Below are positions 1 through 12,847 of a stretch of 64,000 nt of DNA, in pieces. A program made the position numbers and the translations under genes. Source of the stretch: Dichetophora obliterata (taxonomy: Eukaryota > Arthropoda > Insecta > Diptera > Sciomyzidae); the NCBI GenBank assembly GCA_963920525.1, contig OY986438.1, forward strand, positions 194,089,962 through 194,153,961, in the 5' to 3' direction. Every line of letters starts with the position of its first letter. The first letter of the stretch is position 1. Below the pieces are notes generated by a model, which had not been told where the DNA came from, did not search any database, and worked only from the letters and a program-made list of their open reading frames with translations.

Positions 1-3000
1 TATGGATATGGATATGGATATGGATATGGATATGGATATGGATATGGATATGGATATGGATATGGATATGGATATGGATATGGATATGGATATGGATATG
101 GATATGGATATGGATATGGATATGGATATGGATATGGATATGGATATGGATATGGATATGGATATGGATATGGATATGGATATGGATATGGATATGGATA
201 TGGATATGGATATGGATATGGATATGGATATGGATATGGATATGGATATGGATATGGATATGGATATGGATATGGATATGGATATGGATATGGATATGGA
301 TATGGATATGGATATGGATATGGATATGGATATGGATATGGATATGGATATGGATATGGATATGGATATGGATATGGATATGGATATGGATATGGATATG
401 GATATGGATATGGATATGGATATGGATATGGATATGGATATGGATATGGATATGGATATGGATATGGATATGGATATGGATATGGATATGGATATGGATA
501 TGGATATGGATATGGATATGGATATGGATATGGTTATGGATATGAATATGGATATGGATATGGATATGGATATGGATATGGATATGGATATGGATATGGA
601 TATGGATATGGATATGGATATGGATATGGATATGGATATGGATATGGATATGAATATGGATATGAATATGAATATGAACACGAATATGAGTATGAATATG
701 AATATGACTATGAATATGAATATGAATATGAATATGGATATGGAAATGGATATGGGTAAGAATATGAATATGAATATGAATATGAATATGAATATGAATA
801 TGAATATGAATATGAATATGAATATGAATATGAATATGAATATGAATATGAATATGAATATGAATATGAATATGAATATGAATATGAATATGAATATGAA
901 TATGAATATGAATATGAATATGAATATGAATATGAATATGAATATGAATATGAATATGAATATGAATATGAATATGAATATGAATATGAATATGAATATG
1001 AATATGAATATGAATATGAATATGAATATGAATATGAATATGAATATGAATATGAATATGAATATGAATATGAATATGAATATGAATATGAATATGAATA
1101 TGAATATGAATATGAATATGAATATGAATATGAATATGAATATGAATATGAATATGAATATGAATATGAATATGAATATGAATATGAATATGAATATGAA
1201 TATGAATATGAATATTAATATGAATATGAATATGAATATGAATATGAATATGAATATGAATATGAATATGAATATGAATATGAATATGAATATGAATATG
1301 AATATGAATATGAATATGAATATGAATATGAATATGAATATGAATATGAATATGAATATGAATATGAATATGAATATGAATATGAATATGAATATGAATA
1401 TGAATATGAATATGAATATGAATATGAATATGAATATGAATATGAATATGAATATGAATATGAATATGAATATGAATATGAATATGAATATGAATATGAA
1501 TATGAATATGAATATGAATATGAATATGAATATGAATATGAATATGAATATGAATATGAATATGAATATGAATATGAATATGAATATGAATATGAATATG
1601 AATATGAATATGAATATGAATATGAATATGAATATGAATATGAATATGAATATGAATATGAATATGAATATGAATATGAATATGAATATGAATATGAATA
1701 TGAATATGAATATGAATATGAATATGAATATGAATATGAATATGAATATGAATATGAATATGAATATGAATATGAATATGAATATGAATATGAATATGGA
1801 TATGGATATGGATGTGAAAATGAATATGAATATGAATATGAATATGGATATGGATGTGAAAATGAATACGAATATGAATATGAACACGAATATGAGTATG
1901 AATATGAATATGAAAATGAATATGAATATGAATATGAACACGAATATGAGTATGAATATGAATATGAATATGAATATGAATATGAATATGAATATGAATA
2001 TGAATATGAATATGAATATGAATATGAATATGAATATGAATATGAATATGAATATGAATATGAATATGAATATGAATATGAATATAAATATGAACATGAA
2101 TATGAATATGATTATGAATATGAATATGAATATGAATATGAATATGAATATGAATATGAATATGAATATGAATATGAATATGAATATGAATATGAATATG
2201 AATATGAATATGAATATGAATATGAATATGAATATGAATATGAATATGAATATGAATATGAATATGAATATGAATATGAATATGAATATGAATATGAATA
2301 TGAATATGAATATGAATATGAATATGAATATGAATATGAATATGAATATGAATATGAATATGAATATGAATATGAATATGAATATGAATATGAATATGAA
2401 TATGAATATGAATATGAATATGAATATGAATATGAATATGAATATGAATATGAATATGAATATGAATATGAATATGAATATGAATATGAATATGAATATG
2501 GATATGGATATGGATGTGAAAATGAATATGAATATGAATATGAATATGGATATGGATGTGAAAATGAATACGAATATGAATATGAACACGAATATGAGTA
2601 TGAATATGAATATGAAAATGAATATGAATATGAATATGAACACGAATATGAGTATGAATATGAATATGAATATGAATATGAATATGAATATGAATATGAA
2701 TATGAATATGAATATGAATATGAATATGAATATGAATATGAATATGAATATGAATATGAATATGAATATGAATATGAATATGAATATAAATATGAACATG
2801 AATATGAATATGAATATGAATATGAATATGAATATGAATATGAATATGAATATGAATATGAATATGAATATGAATATGAATATGAATATGAATATGAATA
2901 TGAATATGAATATGAATATGAATATGAATATGAATATGGATATGGGTATGAATATGAATATGAATATGAATATGAATATGAATATGAATATGAATATGAA

Positions 3001-3408
3001 TATGAATATGAATATGAATATGAATATGAATATGAATATGAATTTGAATATGAATATGAATATGAATTTGAATATGAATATGAATATGAATATGAATATG
3101 AATATGAATATGAATATGAATATGAATATGAATATGAATATGAATATGGATATGGATATGGATATGGATATGGAAACGGATATGGATATGGATATGGATA
3201 TGGATATGGATATGGATATGGATATGGATATGGATATGGATATGGATATGGATATGGATATGGATATGGATATGGATATGGATATGGATATGGATATGGA
3301 TATGGATATGGATATGGATATGGATATGGAAACGGATATGGATATGGATATGGATATGTATATGGATATGAATACGGATATAGCTATGGCTATGGCTATG
3401 GGTATGGG
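1..3408. repeat. Hexanucleotide satellite, (TATGGA)n and (TATGAA)n
   Basis: An uninterrupted array of 6 bp units runs from the left edge of the window to about 3408. It is TATGGA from 1 to about 650, mixed to 760, TATGAA to about 1795, mixed blocks to 3150, and TATGGA to the end. Period 6 keeps frames open, so it reads as Met-Asp/Met-Asn or Tyr-Gly/Tyr-Glu dipeptides, but no start context or splice signal suggests it is translated. Rare variants (TATGAG, TATGGT, TACGAA, CACGAA, TGTGAA) mark sub-blocks, and one variant block recurs 702 bp later. The true length is unknown because the array touches the window edge. It probably lies in an intron or the 3' flank of the minus-strand gene that begins at 12982. 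Confidence 0.97.
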
Positions 3409-3418
3409 TATTTTTACC

Positions 3419-3845
3419 AGTTTTGGTGTAGTCTCTACACTAACGTATACTTACCACAACGTGTTTCTTTAATGTGTTATTTGAACAATATTGTTGAAAG
3501 TCAAATTTCCACGCAAACTAAATTAACCGACACATAAAAGACAGCGAAATTTTGACATATTAACTCTCCAATCATGGTTGTAACCTTGGCTGCATTGAAC
3601 AAATTTTTCGGTTCAACAGCGTACTAACCAACAAAAAAAAATGTTCAACTACATTTGCTGTAGTTGAAAATTAAATGAATAATCATTTTCGTTCCTGTTC
3701 GTTGGTTGTAAAATGTCAAAATTTCGCTGTTTTTTATATGTCGCTACATTTAATTGGCGTGGAAATTCGACATTTTACAATAATGTTCAACAAACACGTT
3801 ATGTTATGTGTTAGTATGTGTTAGTGTAGAGTCTACACCAAAACT
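3419..3845. mobile_element. MITE with about 140 bp inverted arms
   Basis: Both ends read inward as AGTTTTGGTGTAG followed by CTCTACACTAAC. The arms stay similar through the segments TTTCCACGC and CAGCGAAATTTTGACAT, with a loop near 3560-3690. There is no coding capacity. A partial, inverted relative lies at 49545-49712. I could not define the target duplication with confidence. Confidence 0.75.
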
Positions 3846-3899
3846 TAACGTTTAGAATTCACTACCTAAAAAATGTCGTTCCTACATTATACTAAGTTT

Positions 3900-4240
3900 T
3901 TGTCGTGAAAAATATGCAGGAAAATATTTTAACAACTTCTTGCTAATTTACATTAAGAAAGGATTGTACAATTTTTCGCATAAAAAAGGAATTCTGAAGA
4001 TTAATGAAATTAGCTATCAGACTCAGTTTATTTTATTTTTTATTTTAGACACAATTATTATTTTCCAACTGGAAAAACTACTAGAAAATTTAGAAAGTTT
4101 GGTGTCCATTTTCCTTTTTTACAAATTTGATTTCTATATGCGAAGTACAAGTAAAATTTTTACCAGTAAATTCAGTTTAAAACTAAAAAACAGTTTTGAT
4201 TGTGAAAAAATAGTGATAAAATTATGCTTTCGTTAAAAAA
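3900..4240 (+). repeat. Dispersed repeat, copy 1
   Basis: The stretch from CTTGCTAATTTACATTAA to the end of a short open frame near 4236 recurs, inverted and diverged, at about 48950-49260. Shared pieces include TTTTCCAACTGGAAAAACTA and AACTAAAAAACAGTTTT. The 98-codon open frame in this copy is not conserved as a protein, so I treat it as non-coding repeat. Confidence 0.6.
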
Positions 4241-4379
4241 AGCACGGTAAATTGTTATTTACTAACTAATATTTTTATAGTGGTCTTAAACTTAAAATTT
4301 GACATGTTTTTCAAAATTCCAAAATTTAAAAAAAACATTTAATCGAGAAGTGTATATTAAAATGTTTATATACATTACT

Positions 4380-4407
4380 CTCGAGTAACACCGGGGATAT
4401 CAGCTAG
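4380..4407 (+). mobile_element. Possible Helitron 3' end
   Basis: The segment ends CACCGGGGATATCAGCTAG followed by T. This resembles the CTAG 3' terminus of Helitrons with the usual 3' flanking T. No matching 5' end was found, so this is a fragment at best. Confidence 0.35.
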
Positions 4408-4561
4408 TAAGTTATATGAAAGTTTCTTTTCTTTATGTGACATAACATGGCTAAATTCTTGCTAGAAGCTCCAAATTTTGTGTGTTTATAATGTTATATG
4501 TGTGAAACGCAGCCACATCAATAACTCAGTTCGAATTCTCTGCAAGCTCTAGTATTTTTTG

Positions 4562-4757
4562 GAAGATGGATCGCTTTTCTATCACCCAAGCGATGATTGA
4601 GCGATTTAAGATAAATATTTATAATCTTCTTTGATTCATTCCGGCGATCATTCGAAGATGCATCACTTTTCGATCGCCCAAGTGATTAATTCGCAATTTA
4701 AGAAAAATCTACAAGATCTTTCTTGGCTCGTTCCGGCGATCGTTGGAAGATGGCTTT
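4562..4757. repeat. 92 bp tandem duplication
   Basis: GAAGATG starts at 4562, 4654 and 4746, and the intervening sequence (CCAAGCGAT or CCAAGTGAT, then TTCCGGCGATC) aligns between the two full units. There are two complete copies and a start of a third. It is probably inside the downstream intron of the minus-strand gene. Confidence 0.75.
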
Positions 4758-5102
4758 TTAAATAATTTTCAAAATCAATCTATAGACTCTGAAGCAGGCT
4801 ATTCTATTTACTTTTATACTAAAAATAATCAGTGGACAAATTTAAAAAAATAATTTTTTGTTTTGAAAATATCCAATATATTTTCGGTGATCAGCGCATC
4901 TTTTGCATGTTACGTTCATTGGCTGAACTAACCTAACCTAACAAGAAAATCTATTTAAAATCTTTGAAACATAAAACCCATGTCATCAGTATTTTTCCTA
5001 AGAGCTCACTAAAAACAGCTTTATTCCCAGTCTACTGAACTTTTTTTCCGTGTATCAAGCAAAACCTCAAATTCAAATGTATTTAAAAATTTCCTGACTT
5101 AC

Positions 5103-8100
5103 CTTGTGTCGGGAGCGACGTGCTGCTCTCTGTGTGGCTGCATCTCCAACAACTGCTGTTGCACTCCTCGAATTGGCAACACTGGTTGCCGTGCCAGCTG
5201 AATCTTCGCTGCGTGCATCGTAGAAGACATCATCATCGTCTTCATCGTCGATGCTTTGCTTGTGACGTGCCGCATAAGTAGAAAAAACTTGGCAAACGGA
5301 TACGGAAGTAAAGTTGGCAGATGCTACAGGTTTGCCAACTTCTGCTGTTTCTGTAGCTGGCATTGTTTCTGACATTGTTGTATTTGTTGCTAGAGTATTT
5401 TTTGAGGTTGGAATGGGGTTGTCTGCTTTGTTTTTATTGTTGCTCATCATAGGACATGTGTGCGGTTCATCCTTTTGCTGCTGCTGCCATCGTATGTTAT
5501 CGCTCTTACGCGCAACCTCATTGCCAGCTACAGCTACAGCTGCACCTGCATCTTTCTGGTTAAAGCGCTCGGCGTCTTTTTTGAAATCTTCATTTTGTTG
5601 GGTTTTTGCAGAGCAGTCGAGAGGAGAGGAAGGGGGCGGAGCTGCTTTTGTGGCCGTGACAGCTATTGTTTCAACTTTGTTGCGTTCTGCACGTTCTTTG
5701 CGGTTGGTGGCTTGGGCGACCTCTTTCTTGGCCAGCACCATGTTAGCCTTTAGCTCTTGCAGATCGGAGTAAGTTGCTGGTGATGGCGGCGGTGGTGCTG
5801 GAGTGTCTTTGCGACGAGATGTTGTCGCTGCGGGTACATTTGACGCAGTTTTTGAGGAAGATGCACGTGAATGATGTTTCTTGCTGCTGCTTGAGATGTT
5901 GCTGTTGTCAATTGTGGGTTGAAGTCTATCACGCCGCGGGGTGTCACTAGCGGCAATATTTTTGCCGCTTATTTGGCTAGTCTTTACAGATTTGTGCGGT
6001 TGCTGCGTCATGCAACCTGCCTCGCTGGCCATCCCCAGCGGCTGATCAGAAATGTACATAGATTTCGGGCTGTGTCGAGGACTTTGTTTGCTGTTGTTGC
6101 TGGTGGTGGCTGTCACATTGCTGTCACATGCTTTCGGTATCGCACCCGTAGCAGCGGCAACCAAGCGATCTAAGGACGGATACTCGCGCCGCTCTAGCGT
6201 CTTTGCGCGACGCTGCATTGGACGTGGTGGCAGAGTTGCATTCTGCAGGCTTGTTCTTGGTGCTGGCGTCGGTTGTACCACTACTTCACGTGACTGTTCC
6301 GATGGCTCAAAATGTTTTTCCGGAACACTGCGCACAGCACTTTGACTGCGCATGCGTTCCTTTGTAAGTGGTAGCGTAGCTGCGACATCTGCATTGGTTG
6401 TGGGCAGCGCAGATCGACTGCTGCGCTTCGGACTACCTGCATGTCGCGTGGACGAACTACTGGAGTGCACTTTCTGATTCATATCCACAGACTTCCTCAA
6501 ACTCGATGGCTCTGCCACAGAGCTGCGCTGCAGCTCAGACTGATAAATGCTGCGCTTCACATCGTTGACATGTTTAAAGAAGTCCTGCGCATACTTATTT
6601 TGCTTCAGATCGAGTTGCTCCTCCTGCTGTTGCTGCTGTCGCGCATACTCTGTCTGTGGTGCACCGGATGATGGCAGCGTACCGGCTGCAGTCTTTCGCG
6701 GTATGCCACTGCCTAACGATGGCCCACCTGCAATGCTGCCATACATATCATCAAAGTCGGAGGAGAAGTAGCTGGAAGAGCAGTCACAGTTGCGGCACTC
6801 ATAGCGGCAGTTGTCCGAGAAGCTGCACTTCTCGCCGCCACTGGCGCCGTCCAGGCTGCAACGACGACACTCGAAGACAAAGCGACAGCTTTCAGAGCTG
6901 CCAAAGTAGCGTCGCTGGGCCGAGGCGTAGGAGGAGAACATGGAATCACCTAGACTAGAGTCGCTGATTTCGCCGCGTGTATGAAAACCGCCGCCATGCC
7001 CAACAGAGCGATGACGCCCGTAGCGCTGTGAATTGTCGCTGCTGCGCAGCGAATACTCACTGAGTATGGAAGCCTTCGAGTCGCTTTTGTACATCTTGGG
7101 CGGCTCATAGGAGTCGGCGAGTATCTGTGAGCCGCCGATGGGGCGACTGGCGGCATACATTAACGGATGCATGAAGTTGCCGGCAGCATCGCTTGCAGCG
7201 CCTCCATAAAATGGATCACCTAGCAGCATGTTGGCCTCTAGGCGCGACATGGTGTTGAATTTGTGTAGATGTTGTTGTTGCTGGTGCAGCGAGTCACTGG
7301 AGGAAGACGACTTGGTGCTCATGCGTTGAATGTTGCCGCCGCCGGCGCCATGGAAGCCAAGCAAAAATTGTTGGCCCCCATTTGGTGCTAGGCGATTTAA
7401 GCCACTGCGTCGCGAGTGCTGTAAGCTATGCACCGCACCGTTCAAGTTGTTGCTGGCATAATGTTGCTGCTGCTGGTGATTGCCAGCAGAGGGCAAGGCG
7501 TAGCCGTGCACATGTGGTGGTGGTGGCAGCTTGTGTTGAAAGTGTTTTTGATGCTGCAGGTGGCCAGCCTGCTGTGCATGCTGCTGCTGCTCGTGCATTG
7601 TGGTCGCTGCGGCTCCTGTTGACTGCTGAAACTGGAGTATAGGATTATATTCGCCCGTGATGGCCACCGGCGTGGTTTCGATTTTATACACGCCCGGATT
7701 GTTTGGATTGTAGGATTGAAATTCGAGAATATGTGCCGCAGGTAGATTGTTGTTGACACCGCCAGCGGCAGAAGTAATCAGAACACTGCCATTGTTGTTG
7801 TCACCGCGCGTCTTGTTACTTGAACCTGCGACACCGTGCTGTGGCGTGCTAGTTGCATGATTAATGAAGGCAACGCCACCAACGCGTCCAAGACTGCCAA
7901 AATGCAGCTGTTTGTGTGTTGCTGACTGAGCCTGTTGCTGCCTGACATTGCTGCCTGTACGTCGTCCTGCAGCACTACCCTCCTGCAGCTGCTCCATCAA
8001 GCAATCTTGGCAATTTTCTCGCGTGCACTCTTGCATGCAAATTAGGCAATCGGTGTAGAGCGCGTCCTCGCTGTCGCATTGCGGTGTTGCATCAGTGCCA

Positions 8101-9203
8101 CTTGATGCCGGCAGTTGTTTTGATGCTGGTAAGGAAGCTGATGGTGGTGGTGGCGGTGGTGTTGTGGGAGCCAATTGGTGTTGCTTTTGTCTAACGTACT
8201 GTTGCTCACTTTTTGATGTTTGTTTTGCAATTGGCTCCTCTGGCGATGCATCCTTGAAGAAAATCTCCTCGTAAATATTTTCTTCGCTACGCGCCAGCGC
8301 GCGTTTTTTGGCATTGCCACCAACTTGTCCACGAACATTACCACCACCACCACCACCTCCTCCTCCACCTCCACCTAGCGTGTTGCGTTGCTTTTCCACA
8401 AATTTCTTGGAACTCTTCTTCAGCCCCTCCTTCAGCAGATAATAGTTAAAGCTTTTTATGCCGATTTCACCCTTAAGAATGCGTCGACCAATTTGCATTT
8501 TTGTTGACTGCGTGTCTTTTGTGCCACCTCCACCTCCTCCTCCTCCACTTTCTCCACCTCCACTTCCTCCACCTCCAAATGACTCCGGCATTTCAGGTGT
8601 CATTTCAGCCTCATCAGGCGTTGCTTTGGACGAATCTGTCCAATGCTCATTGGGTCCATCACTATATTGCTTGTGTAGTACGTTTGTTTTGCTGCGCTCC
8701 TTGCTGCGACTCGGCACTGGCTCACGCACCTTCAGCTGATTTTGAAGATTGTTATCTAGACTTAGGTTACGTCGCTGCTTAGAGGAGCGCTCACGCTTTT
8801 CACGTTTTTTAGTTTCGGTTTTTTCTGAGACAGCGCCAGTACGTTCCAGACTGCGTCCACGTTTGCCCAGGCTAGACTTGGACGTATCTAGTGGCGCAAT
8901 ATTTTCATCCGAGCTGCTTGAGGCATCAAATTCATAGGCACCAGCCGGATTTGCCGTTGCTGGCCCCTTGTTGGACTTGCTTGTGTGTTGCAGAAATTCT
9001 TTGGTCAACTTGCTGCGCTTCCCAAGTGAACTGCTGCCACGTGTTGGCGTTGTTGCAGCAGCTGATGTTACTGCCTGTGCATCCCCCTTGCCACCTGTGC
9101 AGCTGCTGCGTCGCAGCGGATTCGCCAAGTGACTGATGTCATCCGTGTAGGCTGGATCATCATAGATACGATCGCGTACTGAGGACTGTGAGCGGTCCTT
9201 TGT
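5103..9203 (-). CDS. Large second coding exon of an unidentified polyQ/Gly-rich scaffold-like protein
   Basis: I see a 1367-codon exon. Its 5' edge follows a pyrimidine-rich acceptor ending GGCCAG (AG at 9204-9205). Its 3' edge is an excellent donor, AAG then GTAAGT at 5102-5097. Both junctions are phase 0, matching the first exon at 12848-12982, so the protein has at least 1412 residues and continues downstream of the donor. If the donor were ignored, only nine more residues precede a stop at 5073. The composition is that of an intrinsically disordered protein: polyglycine runs near 8345-8380 and 8525-8575, Gln/His-rich tracts, proline runs and many Ser. Two cysteine clusters stand out: CX2CX3CX4CX2C at about 7980-8055, and an eight-Cys group at about 6780-6895; both could bind metal. 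A basic segment with many Lys lies near 8385-8470, and an acidic DEDDDD stretch near 5225-5250. It may be a cytoskeletal or signalling scaffold, but that is a guess and I do not recognise the family. An annotation starting at 9245 would wrongly include intron. Confidence 0.85.
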
Positions 9204-12200
9204 CTGGCCAAGCATGAAATGGAAATGAAATGAAAATATTTGCAAATTAGAAACCTTTTAGAGTGTAAAAATTGTATTAAAAAATAGGCGTGGCATTCAA
9301 ACCACAATTACAAACGTCATAAGCATCGTTCTACTGCCATCTGCGTAACTGTCGGAATGTGATGGAAATGCGAATGCAATTGGCAACGCGAATGAATGAA
9401 TAATAAAATGTTCCCCCCCCCCCTTCATAGCCTTCTTACTGTGCTTTGATTTGCTTTGCTTTGCTTTAGCACGTTGCTATGCAGACGCATTCGTGCAGGA
9501 TAACGCAATTTGATTGTGATTACGTGAAGCTGCGTTTACGTAGCACAACAAACATGCCACAACCGCCACATTCTAATTGAAATATGAAACGCAAACTAAT
9601 CTGATGATACATTTTTTTCCCCCACTCACTGTCCGGCTTCACTGCAAAAAAAAATAGAACATCCGAACAAAGCTTTACAAAATTGCGTCAGACAGTGAAG
9701 CAAACATCTTGAAAAATAATTAAGTTTTGATAGAACTTGATTGATGGCTTTAAGAGCCTGATTAGTGGACATCAACGCAAGAAGATTGAAAGAAATTTTC
9801 TGAATTAAAATTGCAGTCAAGGGAACACTCACACTAAAAATATAAGGGGAAAGGTAAAATGATTAACTTGAAAGAGATGAAAATTAAGCTGGATGGTTGA
9901 ATTTGGGTGGAACTTGCATTACTTAAACAGAATACAAAAAAAAAATCTGTTTATAAAACTAATACTTAAAAATTTGTATCTAACAAAACTCAGCCCACTT
10001 TAAAACAAAGTGCCCGGTTAGACAACGTTCTATGAAAAATGTCTTAATGTCTAGATATGTCTGAAAAACAAAACGATTTTTGGGCTCTTCTAGGCCATTG
10101 CGAGTGAAATATTTTTGTGTTTTTCTGTTCTTTTAATTTTTTTTTTTTCTTTTTTTTTGTTCGATGGGCTAAAAAATAAAAATTTACTCCTTTATTTACT
10201 CGATTTTTTTCTAGGACATTGCGAGTGAAATAAAGTGTTCTTTATTAAGTGTTGTTTATTTAAGTGTTTTTCTATTTTTCTTATTTTTTCTTTTTTTTTT
10301 CGATTTGCTAAAAACTAAACATTAACTCTTCTTTTACTCGATTTTTCTTGGACATTGCGAGTGAAATATTTAAGTATTTTTCTTTTATTTTTGGATTTTT
10401 TTTTTGTTTGTTCGACTGGCTAAAAACTAAAAATGTACTCTTTTTTTACTTGATTTTTCTTGGACATTGCGAGTGAAATATATAAGTGTTTTCCCATTTT
10501 TTTAATTTTTTTTTTTTTTGTTCGATGGGCTAAAAACTAAAAATGTACTCTTTTTTTACTCGATATTTTTAGGACATTACGAGTGAAATATTTAAGCGTT
10601 TTTCTATTTTGTTTTTTTTTTTGTTCAATTGGCTAAAAACTAAAAATGTACTCTTTTTTTACTCGATTTTTCTAGGAAAATGCGAGTGGAATACTAAAGA
10701 ATTTTTCTTTTATTTTTGAATTTTATTTTTTTTTTTGTTTGTTTGTTCGATTGGCTAAAAACTAAAAATTTATTCTATTTTAGTCGATTTTTCGAGGACA
10801 TTGCGAGTGAAATATTAAAGTGTTTTTCTATTTTTCTTATGTTTTTATTTTATTTTATTTATTTTTCGATTGGCGGCAAAAAACTAAAAATTTACTCTTT
10901 TTTATTTGGTTTTTCTTGGACATTGCGAATGAAATATTTAATTTTTTTTTTTTTGTTCAATTGGCTAAAACTAAAAACTTACTTTTTTCACTCGATTTTT
11001 CTAGGACATTACGAGTGAAGTATTTAAGCGTTTTTCTTTTTTTTTATTTTTTTTTTTCGATCGTCTAAAAACTAAAAATGTACTCTTTTTAACTCTATAT
11101 GTCTTAGACATTGCAAGTGAAATATTTAAGTGTTTTTCTATTTTTCTTATTTTTATTTTTTTTTTTTTTTTATTGGCTGAAAACTAAAAATTTACTCTTT
11201 TTTTACTGAATTTTTTCTAGGACATTACGAGTAAAATATTAAAGCGTTTTTCTATTTTTCTTATTTTTTCATTTAATTTTTTTTTTTTTTTTCGATTGGA
11301 AAAAAACTAAAAATTTACTCTTCTTTTCCTCGATTTTTCGAGGCCATTGCTATTGAAATATTTAAGTGTTTTTCAATTTTTCTAAATTTTTTTCGATTGG
11401 TGTTTTTCTATTTTTCTTATTTTTTTTTTTTTTTTTTTTGTTTTGTTCGATTGGCGAAAAACTAAAGATTTACTCAATTATTTACTCGATTTTTCTAGGA
11501 CATTACGAGTGACATATTTAAGTGTTTTTCTATTTTTCTTATTTTTTTTTTTTTTTTTTTTGAGTGGCTGAAAACTAAAAATTTACTCTATTTTTGACTT
11601 GATTTTTCTAGGGCATTTCGAGTGAAATATTTATTTTTTCTATTTTTTTTTAAATTTTTTTTTTTTGTAGGATTTTCCAGAAACTACAAATTTACTCTTT
11701 GCTTTGCTCGATTTTTCTAGGACATTGCAAGTGAAATATGCAAGTATTTTTCTATTTTTCTTAATTTTTTTTTATGTTCGATTGGCCAAAAACTAAAAAT
11801 TTTAACTTTTTTTTGCTCGATTTTTCTAGGACATTGTGAATGAAATATTTAAGTATTTTTCTATTTATTTTTTGTTCGATTGTCTAAAAACTAAAAATTT
11901 ATTTTTTTTTACTCGATTTTTCTAGGCATGAAATAATTGTTTTTCAATTTTTTTGATTCTTTTTTTCTTCGATTGGCCAAAAACTAAAACTTTACTCTTT
12001 TTTTACTCAATTTTTCTTGGACATTGCGAGTGAAATATTTAAGTGATTTTTTTTTGTTCGATTGGTTAAAAAATAAAAATTTACTCTTTTTTTTTAACTC
12101 GATTTTTCTAGGACATTGCGAGTGAAATATTTAAGTGTTTTTCTAGGACATTGCGAGTTAAATATTTAAGTGCTTTTTGTTTTCATTGTCTAAAAACTAA

Positions 12201-12847
12201 ACATTTACTCTTTTTCTCTCGGTTTTAAGTAGAAAAGTCAATACACAGACATCCATAATAACTTTGCGATCCTAATTTTGGTCTTTTTCCTATTTCGCAC
12301 AAATTATTTTAACATTAGATTTAATTATCCGCTAAAAAATTTTTGAAATTTTGCTGTTTTTGGAATTTTGGGAAATTTTTGGTAAAAATACCTCGCTTGA
12401 CAGCTCTGAAAAATGGCTCTTCTAGCAAAAAATTTCATAGCGGCCAGTTTCTTCAAAATAATCGTACCATTTTATATGTTTAAATAAGCTTTAGTATGGA
12501 TTACTTTATTAAAGATCCCTGAAAGATACAAAAGCCTTAAGGCTATTAAGCATCAAGAGACTAATTTTATTTTATTTTCCATGTAACTATCTCCCAATGA
12601 TATCATATAACCGGCAAATTATCTTTGAGTTCCTAAAAAATTCTCTATTTTTTGTTTGTTACATTTTTCTGGCAAATTGTTTTAAGTCTAAAAAACAGGA
12701 TTTTAATGATGAAATGCAATCCCACAGACTCATCGTGATATCAATGAGTATAATAACAAAAAATCATTAACTATTCGTTCATTTTGATAGTACTTAAAAT
12801 TTAATAAGCGTTTCGTATTACTCCATTTGCAATACTCTTGACATTAC
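9204..12847 (-). other. Intron of about 3.6 kb between the two coding exons
   Basis: It begins with GTAATG at 12847 and ends with GGCCAG at 9204. From 9204 to about 10060 I see a C-run at 9414-9423 and AT-rich DNA with no convincing exon; 10068-12230 is the satellite described separately; 12230-12847 shows nothing recognisable. The transcribed strand of the satellite would give A-rich RNA. Confidence 0.65.
10068..12230. repeat. Intronic AT-rich satellite, about 110 bp units, about 20 copies
   Basis: The core TTTTTCTAGGACATTGCGAG followed by TGAAATATTTAAG recurs at roughly 10093, 10213, 10348, 10462, 10571, 10675, 10794, 10916, 11003, 11106, 11218, 11342, 11497, 11610, 11718, 11827, 11925, 12020, 12110 and 12144. 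Spacing varies from about 34 to 155 bp, mostly 100-120. The second conserved block is GGCTAAAAACTAAAAATTTA followed by CTC. Length differences come mainly from the poly-T tracts between the blocks. Confidence 0.9.

Noticed and set aside
2..3472. 1156-codon open frame of Met-Asp/Met-Asn dipeptides
   Set aside because: Period-6 DNA keeps frames open automatically; there is no start context, splice signal or non-repeat domain.
3940..4236. 98-codon plus-strand frame
   Set aside because: It lies in a dispersed repeat and is not conserved as a frame in the copy at 48950-49260.
4928..4943. AACCTAACCTAAC as telomere-like repeat
   Set aside because: Only about two to three units in an interior location; chance or a common insect motif.
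5314..9136. Many plus-strand and alternative-frame open frames over the large exon
   Set aside because: They are shadows of the minus-strand coding exon with its biased composition.
10716..11068. Phe-rich plus-strand frames in the satellite
   Set aside because: They are products of T-rich repeat units.
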